Part shown: positions 19,094-28,700 of the stretch, piece after piece
How positions within the stretch are numbered: position 1 is the first letter of the stretch
Layout: every line of letters begins with the position of its first letter
DNA from: Bacteroidota bacterium
GTDB lineage: Bacteria > Bacteroidota > Bacteroidia > 2-12-FULL-35-15
Reading direction: 5' to 3'
DNA: 64,000 bases
Assembly: GCA_947466965.1 (NCBI GenBank)
Contig: CANIFU010000005.1
Coordinates: forward strand, 1 to 64,000
The notes under the pieces: model-generated
What the model was told of the DNA's origin: nothing
The model's database searches: none
What the model saw: the letters and a program-made list of their open reading frames with translations, nothing else
Translations under genes and position numbers: made by a program

Positions 19094-20425
19094 TTAATTC
19101 AGTATTTTTTTTAAAAAAGTCATTTTTTTTAATAATTTTTCTTTGTCATAAATGAAAATGAGGGCTATTATAAAAAATGGCAATGCGACCATTCTGTAAC
19201 GTGCAATTGCTCCCAGAATCGGGGTTGTTTCTCCAACAATCAGATTTTGAAGGCATACAAATGAAAGACAAAATAAAACATATTTCCATTGAATGTTTTT
19301 TAATGGTTGTATAAAAAAGAGTATCAATACTAGCAATATAAGCAGTAGCATGGACTCTGTTGCTGCAAGAAACATCATTGGTGATCGAACTTCCCATAAA
19401 TATGGTCGAAGTGTAGTGTTTAAAATTGCTTGTGGACTATTTTTGAGGAATGAATAGAAGGTGGGCTCAAGCTTATTTATTGTGATCACACTGTTTGCCG
19501 GTGGAATCGAATTATTATTAGCATCGCGTAATTCTCCTTTTGATAATTTTATAAATTCGGTCTGTTTTTGTGAAAGCGATACTAGCGGGTTGGGGATCGC
19601 TGAAAATGAATCTATTTTTAATCCTATTGTTCCTATAATTACAATAATCACAAAATAGTTCAGAAAGCTATTTTTCGAACGTGTTATGTTAGACCAAATT
19701 AACAAAGCAATGCTTGGTAATACAGCAACCCATATATAAAACTTTGATAATGCTAGTAAAAATGCTGCTCCTAAAAATAAAATAAGCGCTTGCATCCGGA
19801 ATAATTTGTTAGAATAATAGATGAACAATCCAAGCGCAAATAGGATCAAACCTTCTTTTAAAACCCCAGATCCCCAAAATAGAACTGATGGTAGAAGAAA
19901 TACAGCAAAAAGTAATTCCTGCTTTTTATCTTGCAATTCGATAACAAATGTTTTATAAATAGCTGTTAGTCCAATCAAAGAAAGAAAACAAATAACTACC
20001 GTATGAACATTGTAATAGCCGAAAGAAAATAATCTTACTAAGGCATTGAAGCGAATGATGGTGTGGCTGTCGTTATAAATACTAGTACCCGATTTTTGAG
20101 CCCAAAAATTCATTTGTGAATAATAGTGATCAAAAGCGTGCGTATTGTTTTTGATTCCGAATAGCATTTTAAAATAGTCTGCCGGATTAGTTTTTAAACA
20201 ATCAAAAATGAATTTGCTATCATCAAAATATTTGTATATGTCAGCTGTTACTCTTTCCGTATAATAAAACGTATAAATTGCCCATAGGGCAAATCCGAAA
20301 AATAGTTTCAAAATAAATAGTATGATAAAACTGCGTTTGGAAATTCCATCCGCGTTGAAAAAGCGCATCTTATGGATTAAAAAGATGAAAATTGCTGCGT
20401 ATGTTATGGTTAGTACTATTTCCAA
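19094..20425 (-). CDS. Polytopic membrane protein, hypothetical
   Basis: 443 aa, many TM segments; no firm family recognised. Confidence 0.55.
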   Translation of the reverse strand: MEIVLTITYAAIFIFLIHKMRFFNADGISKRSFIILFILKLFFGFALWAIYTFYYTERVTADIYKYFDDSKFIFDCLKTNPADYFKMLFGIKNNTHAFDHYYSQMNFWAQKSGTSIYNDSHTIIRFNALVRLFSFGYYNVHTVVICFLSLIGLTAIYKTFVIELQDKKQELLFAVFLLPSVLFWGSGVLKEGLILFALGLFIYYSNKLFRMQALILFLGAAFLLALSKFYIWVAVLPSIALLIWSNITRSKNSFLNYFVIIVIIGTIGLKIDSFSAIPNPLVSLSQKQTEFIKLSKGELRDANNNSIPPANSVITINKLEPTFYSFLKNSPQAILNTTLRPYLWEVRSPMMFLAATESMLLLILLVLILFFIQPLKNIQWKYVLFCLSFVCLQNLIVGETTPILGAIARYRMVALPFFIIALIFIYDKEKLLKKMTFLKKILN

Positions 20426-20687
20426 CTTTTTTTCCTATTGAACCTTTTGATTATACTGTTTTTAAAATAAAAACGAGTAATTCGTAAAAATCAGAATGAT
20501 AAACAAAGTCTACTTTTATCAGTCATTTTTTTTCCAAATATACTAATTCAAAAACTGTTGAAAACTCCAAATAAATTATTCTGAGCTATAGGGTGGTTTT
20601 ATGTAAATTTGAACTCCTCAAAAAGGATGTTTACTGCTCGAATATTAAACGGATTAGCTTAATACTAAATAATAATTAATAAAATAT

Positions 20688-22916
20688 ATGTCAACTACAA
20701 CACAAGATCAATTAACTACCGTTGAAACAGCAAAAAAATTAGGTTTATTACAGGATGAATATGAAAAAATCATTACGATCCTTGGACGCGTTCCCAATTT
20801 CACCGAACTAAGTATCTTTTCGGTCATGTGGAGTGAGCACTGTTCGTATAAAAATTCAATCGTTTGGCTGAAGAAACTTCCTAAAAAAGGACCTTATATC
20901 CTTGCTGAAGCGGGTGAAGAAAATGCGGGATTGGTTGATATTGGTGATGGTTTAGGTTGCGCTTTCAAAATTGAATCTCATAACCATCCAAGTGCTCTGG
21001 AGCCTTATCAAGGCGCTGCTACTGGCGTTGGTGGGATCAATCGTGATATTTTTACAATGGGTGCCCGCCCGATCGCACAACTTAATTCACTTCGATTTGG
21101 TGATATTAAATTGGAAAAAACAAAATGGCTTGTAAAGGGTGTTGTAAAAGGAATTGGAGATTATGGTAATGCTTTTGGTATTCCTTGTGTTGGTGGTGAA
21201 GTGTTTTTTGACGACTGCTACAATGTGAATCCATTGGTGAATGCGATGAGTGCGGGTATCGTAAAAGCTGGTGAAACGGTTTCTGCAACTTCTTATGGTG
21301 TTGGTAATCCTGTTTTTATTGTTGGATCAGCAACCGGAAAAGATGGTATTCACGGAGCAACATTCGCATCAGCGGATATTACAGAAGATTCAGCTAAAGA
21401 TCTGCCAGCTGTTCAGGTAGGTGATCCTTTTCAGGAAAAATTACTTTTGGAAGCAACATTAGAAGTAATAAAAACAGGTGCCGTTATTGGTATGCAGGAT
21501 ATGGGTGCCGCTGGTATCACTTGTTCAACCTCTGAAATGTCTGCAAAAGGCGAACATGGAATGGATATTTGGTTGGACAGAGTCCCTACTCGTCAGGCAA
21601 ATATGCAACCATTCGAAATTCTTCTTTCCGAATCTCAGGAACGAATGTTGATCGTTGTTAAAAAAGGTAGAGAAAAAGATGTTGAAAAAGTATTTGCTAA
21701 ATGGGATTTAAATTGTGCGTTGATCGGACAAGTTACAGACACAAAACGTATTAAGTTTTATGTTGGTGATGAATTGGTTGCTGATGTTCCTGCTTTCGAT
21801 CTTGTTTTAGGTGGCGGTGCCCCTGTATATCACAGAGATTACAAAGAGCCTGCTTATTTTAAAGAAGCTCAAAAGTTTAACATCGATTCAGTTGAGGTTC
21901 CGAAAGATCTGAAAGCGGTAGCAGATTTTTTGATAGCTCATCCCAATATCGCTTCTAAACAATGGGTGTATAATCAATACGATTCAATGGTTGGTACTGC
22001 AAACATGAGTACAAACGCGCCTTCTGACGCTGCAATCGTGAATATTAAAGGTACAAAAAAGGCAATTGCTCTGAAAGTAGATTGTAATGCACGTTATGTC
22101 AATGCCGATCCCGAAGTTGGATGTGCAATTGCTGTTTCCGAAGCGGCACGTAATATCGTTTGCAGTGGTGCTGAGCCTTCAGCAATTACCAATTGTCTTA
22201 ATTTTGGAAATCCTTATAATCCTGAAGTATACTGGCAATTTGTGAATGTTATTAAAGGAATGGGAAGCGCGTGTATTAAGTTTGAAACTCCTGTTACCGG
22301 AGGAAATGTAAGTTTTTACAATCAATCTTCTTATGAAGGGCCTGTTTTTCCTACACCTACAATCGGAATGTTAGGTGTGATGAAAGATAAGGCGAACCGT
22401 ATGACCTTGAATTTTAAAAATGAAGGTGATTCTATTTACCTAATCGGAAGTTCTAAAAATTGTATCAATTCTTCTGAATATTTATATTCTTTTCACAATG
22501 TGAAAAATACCCCTGCTCCGTTCTTTAATTTAGATGAAGAATACGAAGTTCAAAAGGCTGTAAAGACAATCATTAAAGAACGCGTTGTTCAATCTGCTCA
22601 CGATTGTGCCGATGGTGGATTATTTATTACCTTACTAGAAAGTGCTATGACAAATGGTTTGGGCTTCGATATTAGTTTTGATTCCGAAATCCGTAAAGAT
22701 GCATTTTTATTTGGGGAAGCTCAGAGCCGGGTTATTGTTTCGGTTAAAAAATCGGATGAAGATAAATTTATCGACCTGATGATGGCTTCCCGTGCTGAAT
22801 TTGAATATCTTGGTGATGTGAAAGGAAACGAAATGATTGTTGATGACGAATCATTTGGTACTGTTGCCGCTGCTAAAAAGATCTTCGACAGCGCATTGGG
22901 TGAATTGTTAAAATAA
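20688..22916 (+). CDS. purL: Phosphoribosylformylglycinamidine synthase subunit PurL
   Basis: [36 protein letters not shown], 742 aa (small PurL type). Confidence 0.96.
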   Translation: MSTTTQDQLTTVETAKKLGLLQDEYEKIITILGRVPNFTELSIFSVMWSEHCSYKNSIVWLKKLPKKGPYILAEAGEENAGLVDIGDGLGCAFKIESHNHPSALEPYQGAATGVGGINRDIFTMGARPIAQLNSLRFGDIKLEKTKWLVKGVVKGIGDYGNAFGIPCVGGEVFFDDCYNVNPLVNAMSAGIVKAGETVSATSYGVGNPVFIVGSATGKDGIHGATFASADITEDSAKDLPAVQVGDPFQEKLLLEATLEVIKTGAVIGMQDMGAAGITCSTSEMSAKGEHGMDIWLDRVPTRQANMQPFEILLSESQERMLIVVKKGREKDVEKVFAKWDLNCALIGQVTDTKRIKFYVGDELVADVPAFDLVLGGGAPVYHRDYKEPAYFKEAQKFNIDSVEVPKDLKAVADFLIAHPNIASKQWVYNQYDSMVGTANMSTNAPSDAAIVNIKGTKKAIALKVDCNARYVNADPEVGCAIAVSEAARNIVCSGAEPSAITNCLNFGNPYNPEVYWQFVNVIKGMGSACIKFETPVTGGNVSFYNQSSYEGPVFPTPTIGMLGVMKDKANRMTLNFKNEGDSIYLIGSSKNCINSSEYLYSFHNVKNTPAPFFNLDEEYEVQKAVKTIIKERVVQSAHDCADGGLFITLLESAMTNGLGFDISFDSEIRKDAFLFGEAQSRVIVSVKKSDEDKFIDLMMASRAEFEYLGDVKGNEMIVDDESFGTVAAAKKIFDSALGELLK

Positions 22917-22925
22917 TTTTTTTAA

Positions 22926-22977
22926 TCTATGATAAACATAACGTTCAATAAAAGTTGAAAATTATGTTTATCATAGA
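22926..22977. terminator. Long AT-rich hairpin between converging purL and T9SS protein genes (probable bidirectional terminator)
   Basis: TCTATGATAAACATAA / TTATGTTTATCATAGA perfect 16-bp inverted repeat, plus inner TTCAA/TTGAA stem. Confidence 0.6.
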
Positions 22978-22995
22978 ATTTATTGATACACCAAT

Positions 22996-25683
22996 TTATT
23001 CCTTTATTACTTTTCTTGATATACTTTTATCTTTATTCTCTATTTGTATATAATACATCCCGTTTTTAAAATCAGAAAGATCAATGATTTTTTCTACATC
23101 CTTTTGATTGACTGTTGTAGAAAATATCCTTTGTCCCAATGCATTCATGATAATAATATTGCCATCAGATGAAAGTCCTTTTAACGTTATTGTTGACGTT
23201 GTTGGATTAGGAAAAATCTGAATGTCTTCATTGTTTGGTTTTAATACAATACCGGTAGTTGTAATAGTTACACATGCAGTAGTGTCACTGCATCCATTTT
23301 GACTAATAATTACAGCATAATTTCCATTCGATGTTGAAGTATATACTTGTGAAATCGCTCCAACAAGTATACTGTTTCCATTATTACAATCAATCCATTG
23401 GTAGTCTGCTGGACTTGTATTTGCAGTGATTGAATTTCCAGATGTAGTAGTTGTTAAATCTATTACAGGATTTACAGTTAGGTTTGTTGTTACAGTGCTG
23501 TCGCATCCATTTATTGCTGATAACACATTCGTATAAATTCCTGAAGTTGAATAGCTATTTGTTCCAATTGCAAATGTTTGTCCGGCACAAATAGAAATAT
23601 TTTGTGAGTTATTTATTGCAGCAGCTTGAGTGATTGTAACTGTTTGTGATGCTATGCAACCATTTACATCCGTGATAGAGCAGGTCCATGTACCTGCAGT
23701 TAATCCGGTAACATTTGCTGTTCCATCTCCTGTTGGATTTCCCGGAGTCCAGTTGTAGCTATATGCAGTTGTTCCACCACTTACTAAAATACTTGCAGCC
23801 CCATTTGTTCCTGCAAAACAACTTACGTTTGTTTGTGATGATATAGTTGAAACAAGTGCATTCGGTTGAGTGATTGTAACTGTTTGTGATGCCGTGCAAC
23901 CATTTGCATCCGTGATAGAGCAGGTCCATGTACCTGCAGTTAATCCGGTAACATTTGCTGTTCCATCTCCTGTTGGATTTCCCGGCGTCCAGTTATAACT
24001 ATATGCAGTTGTTCCACCACTTACTAAAATACTTGCAGCCCCATTTGTTCCTGCAAAACAACTTACGTTTGTTTGTGAGGATAGAGTGGCAGCAAGTACA
24101 GTAGGTTGCGTGATTGTAATTGATTGTGATGCCGTGCAACCGTTTGCATCTGTAATTGTGCAATTATAACTTCCAGCGCTTAAATTTGTAACACTTGCAG
24201 TTCCATCTCCTATAGGATTTCCAGGCGTCCAGTTGTAAGTTAAGGTACCAACACCACCTGCAGTTGAAATGGAAGCAGTTCCATTTGTACTTCCATTGCA
24301 AGTAATATTTGTTTGTGCAAAGGAAGCAATTGTTAAAGAACAAGCACTTGAAGAACATGAAGTAGTGACAACAGGCTTTACTCTTCTTGTTGCCGTAACG
24401 GGGCTTACGGCACTTAGACCAAGACCTTCTGTGGCACCTGTACTGTTTGCTACAGTAGCTGAAGTTGTTAGAGTAGTAGCAGTAAATTCATTACATCCTG
24501 ATGCACCGGTTGCATCTGTTTTTACAAGATAGGCCTCTCTTATACCTGCGCCAAAACTCATTGTATAGCCCGTAAGTATATAGCCACCATCCGCAGTTTG
24601 TCGAACATTTCCCGCTTGATCAATTGCTGTTCCGCCATATGCTTTCGACCATTGGTGTACACCATTCACATCTGTTTTAATTAAATAATAATCACCTCCA
24701 CCGGCACCATAACTCGATGTTTTACCGGAAATGATATATCCACCATCGGAAGTAATATGTATACATAATCCATAATCGTCAGCAGACCCCCCATACGTTT
24801 TGCTCCAGGTAATACTCCCTGTTGCAGATAGTTTTAAAAGCAAAACATCATAAAGTCCTGAGCCATAGGAATCGGAATATCCTAATAGAACATACCCGCC
24901 ATCTGAAGTTTGTTTTACTGAATAGCCTAGTTCAAAGCCACCACCACCAAAGGTTTTCGACCATGTAACATTTCCAGTTGAATTTGTTTTGATAAGATAC
25001 ATTTGGTAGCCAGAACCATAGCTTTGCGTAAATCCGGATACTATAAATCCTCCATCTGCTGTTTCTTCAACAGACCTGGCTTCGTCGTCAGCCGCGCCGC
25101 CATAGGTTTTTGACCATTGTAAAACACCTGTCGAATTTGTTTTTAATAGTAAAACATCCCTAAGTCCAGCACCTGTGCTATTTGTTAGTCCAGCAATAAT
25201 ATATCCACCGTCAGAGGTTTGTCGAACAGAATAACCGAAATCGGATTTAGCAGCTGAGCCAAAAGCGGTCGACCAAACCAGTACACCATTCGCATCCGTT
25301 TTTACGAGGTACACATCGCCAGCATAATCTACAGTTGCCGTTTGGCCAACCATAATAAACCCGCCGTCACTTGTTTGTTTGATAGATTGTGCTTCATCGT
25401 AACCTGTATTGCCATATGTTTTTGTCCATAAGGTATCTCCATTGGCATTCAATCGAATCAAATAATTGTCGTATCCGCCAACTCCGAAACTGATTGTTCT
25501 TCCACACATAATATATCCTCCATCACTTAATTGTTCGGTTGCATAGCCGTATTCATCGCTAGCGCCGCCATATGTTTTTTGAAACGTAGTTGCTGCATTT
25601 ACAACCAAATTGTTTTGTAAAATAAATAGGAGTAACACGAATATTCCTAGTTTTGATTTTTTTTCTATAATTATATTTTTCAT
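22996..25683 (-). CDS. T9SS surface protein: N-terminal TSDGGYI-type repeats, 3 SprB repeats, type A sorting domain
   Basis: Repeated TYGG..DEGGYI.. motifs; three 80-aa SprB-like repeats (QTNVSC..GTNGAASI..GG..YNWTPGNPTGDG); C-terminus ILKGLS..GMYYIQIENKDKSISRKVIKE. Confidence 0.88.
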   Translation of the reverse strand: MKNIIIEKKSKLGIFVLLLFILQNNLVVNAATTFQKTYGGASDEYGYATEQLSDGGYIMCGRTISFGVGGYDNYLIRLNANGDTLWTKTYGNTGYDEAQSIKQTSDGGFIMVGQTATVDYAGDVYLVKTDANGVLVWSTAFGSAAKSDFGYSVRQTSDGGYIIAGLTNSTGAGLRDVLLLKTNSTGVLQWSKTYGGAADDEARSVEETADGGFIVSGFTQSYGSGYQMYLIKTNSTGNVTWSKTFGGGGFELGYSVKQTSDGGYVLLGYSDSYGSGLYDVLLLKLSATGSITWSKTYGGSADDYGLCIHITSDGGYIISGKTSSYGAGGGDYYLIKTDVNGVHQWSKAYGGTAIDQAGNVRQTADGGYILTGYTMSFGAGIREAYLVKTDATGASGCNEFTATTLTTSATVANSTGATEGLGLSAVSPVTATRRVKPVVTTSCSSSACSLTIASFAQTNITCNGSTNGTASISTAGGVGTLTYNWTPGNPIGDGTASVTNLSAGSYNCTITDANGCTASQSITITQPTVLAATLSSQTNVSCFAGTNGAASILVSGGTTAYSYNWTPGNPTGDGTANVTGLTAGTWTCSITDANGCTASQTVTITQPNALVSTISSQTNVSCFAGTNGAASILVSGGTTAYSYNWTPGNPTGDGTANVTGLTAGTWTCSITDVNGCIASQTVTITQAAAINNSQNISICAGQTFAIGTNSYSTSGIYTNVLSAINGCDSTVTTNLTVNPVIDLTTTTSGNSITANTSPADYQWIDCNNGNSILVGAISQVYTSTSNGNYAVIISQNGCSDTTACVTITTTGIVLKPNNEDIQIFPNPTTSTITLKGLSSDGNIIIMNALGQRIFSTTVNQKDVEKIIDLSDFKNGMYYIQIENKDKSISRKVIKE
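23620..24350 (-). repeat. Tandem 240-nt SprB-type repeats (3 copies)
   Basis: Landmark TGTTTGTGATGC / TGATTGTGATGC..GCAACC recurs at 23641, 23881 and 24121, exactly 240 nt apart. Confidence 0.9.
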
Positions 25684-25755
25684 TTTTTTTTCGATAAAAT
25701 AACTATTTATTTTTACAACTTTAACTAGAAATCAATTCGTTTATATAATCAGAAA

Positions 25756-28700
25756 TTAATTCTTTACCAATTTTTTTAGAACGATACCCTTTGCTGTTTG
25801 TACCTGAATTGTATATATTCCGTTCGCAAAATCAGAAAGATCGATTTCTATTTTTGTATTTTTTATTTCAGCATCATAAACAACCTGACCAATAGCATTC
25901 ATGATTTTTAAATATTCTCCACTCAAATTTCCAAGTTCGATTATTACTTTTTCGTTGGCCGGATTTGGATAAATTAATAATTCATTGTTCTGAATTGATC
26001 CATTTATTCCTGTATTTGTAATGCTCACGCATGCACTCGTATCACTGCAACCATTTTGTGAAACAATAACTGCATAACTACCATTCATTGTTGAAACAAA
26101 AGATTGATTTGTTGCACCAGCAATTATCAGATTACTATTATTGCAATCTATCCATTGATAACTTGCTGGATTTGCTATTGCAGTGATTGTTGTTCCTGAA
26201 AGAGTTGTAGCAATGTTTATGGAAGGTTTCACCGTTAAATTAGTTGTTACGGTACTATCGCACCCATTCGCTGCAGTTAATACATCGGTGTAAACTCCTG
26301 AGATGGAATAGGTATTTAATCCAACCGTAATGGATTCACCTGCACAGCGAACAATTGTTTGAGATCCTGAAATAGCAGGATTCACAGTTAAATTCGTTGT
26401 TACAGTGCTATCGCAACCATTCGTTGCTGTTAAAATATCGGTGTAAACTCCTGAAGTTGAATACGTATTTACTCCAACTGTAATTGATTCACCTGCGCAA
26501 CGAACAATGATTTGTGACGTTGATATTGCTGTATTCACTGTTAAATTAGTAATTACAGTACTATCGCAACCATTCACTGCAGTTAATACATCGGTGTAAA
26601 CTCCTGAGATGGAATATGTATTTACCCCTACATTAATAGAAGCACCCGCACAAATAATGTTAGATTGATTTATAATTATTGCTGCAGGTTCTGTAATTGA
26701 AACGGTATGGTTGGTAACACATCCATTCGCATCTGTTATCGAGCAATTCCAATTTCCTGCTGTTAAATTACTGATAGAATTGCTTGCATCACCAGTAGGA
26801 TTACCTGGCGTCCAATCGTAAGTATATCCTGCAATTCCTCCAATTACCGAAATAGAAGCATTACCATTATTCCCACCATTACACAAATTATTTGTTTGCG
26901 AAACAGTGTTTACAATGATTGCCGTGGGTTCTGAAATGTTGAATTGGAGTGAGGAGCTACAACCATTTTCATCCGTGGCTGTAACAGTATAAATTCCAGC
27001 ACTTAATCCTGTTGCGGAAGATGTTGAACCTCCAAAGGGAGTCCAGCTGTAGCTGAGCAATCCTGTGCCACCTATTGCACTTGCACTCGCATCACCATTG
27101 CTCCCTCCATTACACGATACATTATTTTGTGAAGAAGAAGAAACTATTATTTGAGAAGGTTCAGTAATAATAAAAGTTTGTGTTGCGCTACATCCATTCT
27201 CATCAGAAACAGAACAGGTATAAGTATTGGCCGTAAGCCCTGTAATTGCTGGGGCAGAACCGCCAGAAGGAGACCAATTAAATAATAAAACACCTGTTCC
27301 TCCCGAAGCAGAAACCGCTGCAGCTCCGTTATTGCCTCCATTACAAGAGATATTGGTTTGGGAAACGGGAGCAACTAAAATTGCTGTTGGTTCTAAAATA
27401 GTAAACAGTTGAATTGCTGAACAGCCATTTGCATCCGAAATATTACAAGAATAAGTTCCTGCGGATAATCCCGTTGCGAATGCTGAAGTGCCTCCAAAGG
27501 GAAGCCAGTTGAAGGAAATACTACCAGTACCACCTGAAGCGAATACCGAAGCTGAACCATTACTTCCTCCGTTACAAGAAACATTTGTTTGAGAAGAAAC
27601 TCCAACAGAAATAGGAGTAGGTTCTGTGATTGTAATAATTCGGAATGCCGAACATCCATTTTCATCTGTCACCGTGCAGGTAAAAGATCCTGCACTTAGT
27701 TCAGAAACACTTGCTGTTCCATCTCCTGTAGGATTTCCTGGTGTCCAATTGTAAGTAAATGCACCTGTTCCTCCAACAGCAGATATCGTTGCAGCACCAT
27801 TATTTCCTGCATTGCAGGAAACGTTTGTTTGAGAAACAATCGTTACAGAAATTGCTGTCGGCTCTGTTATAGAAAAGGTAAGTGATGATGAACAAAGATT
27901 TGCATCCGTAACTGAGCAGGTGTATGTTCCTGCAATTAAACCTGCAGCTGAAATCCCCGTTCCTCCGAATGGCGTCCAGTTGTATGTGTAAGCACCTGTT
28001 CCGCCAGAAGCTGCTATCGTTGCCGCGCCATTGTTCCCGGCATTGCAGGAAACATTTGTTTGAGATGCAGACAGAACTGAAATTGCAGTTGGTTCTGTGA
28101 TCGTAAATGTTCTACTCGCCAAACAAGCATTTGCATCGGTAACGGTGCAGGTATAAGTTCCTGCAGTTAATCCCGATGCCGTTGATGCTGTTCCTCCATA
28201 TGGCGTCCAATTGAAAGATAAAGTACCCGTTCCTCCAGCAGCAGATGCAGTAGCTGATCCATTGCTTCCTCCGTTACACGAAACATTTGTTTGGGAAACA
28301 GCAGCAACGGAGATAGCAGCAGGTTCTGTGATATTAATAATGCTTAAAGCCGAACATGCATTTGCATCCGTTACCGTGCAGGTCCACGATCCAGCACTTA
28401 GTCCCGAAACACTTGCTGTTCCATCTCCCGTTGGATTTCCTGGAGTCCAATTATAAGTGAGTGCGCCTGTTCCTCCAGAAGCTGATATCGTTGCAGCGCC
28501 ATTATTTCCTGCATTACAAGAAACATTTGTTTGGGAAAAAGCAACAACAGCAATAGGAGTAGGTTGAGTGATTGTAATAATGCGTGAAGCAGAACATGCA
28601 TTTGCATCCGTAACCGTGCAGGTCCATGAACCGGCAGTTAATCCAGTAACACTTGCTGTTCCATCGCCTGTAGGATTTCCTGGCGTCCAATTATAGGTGA

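Noticed and set aside
20604-20611. TAAATTTG upstream of purL as a promoter
   Set aside because: No convincing -33 element at proper spacing; possible but unsupported.
24164-24532. ORFs 24164..24358 (-) and 24269..24532 (+) inside the 895-aa adhesin
   Set aside because: Alternative-frame artefacts of the repetitive coding sequence.
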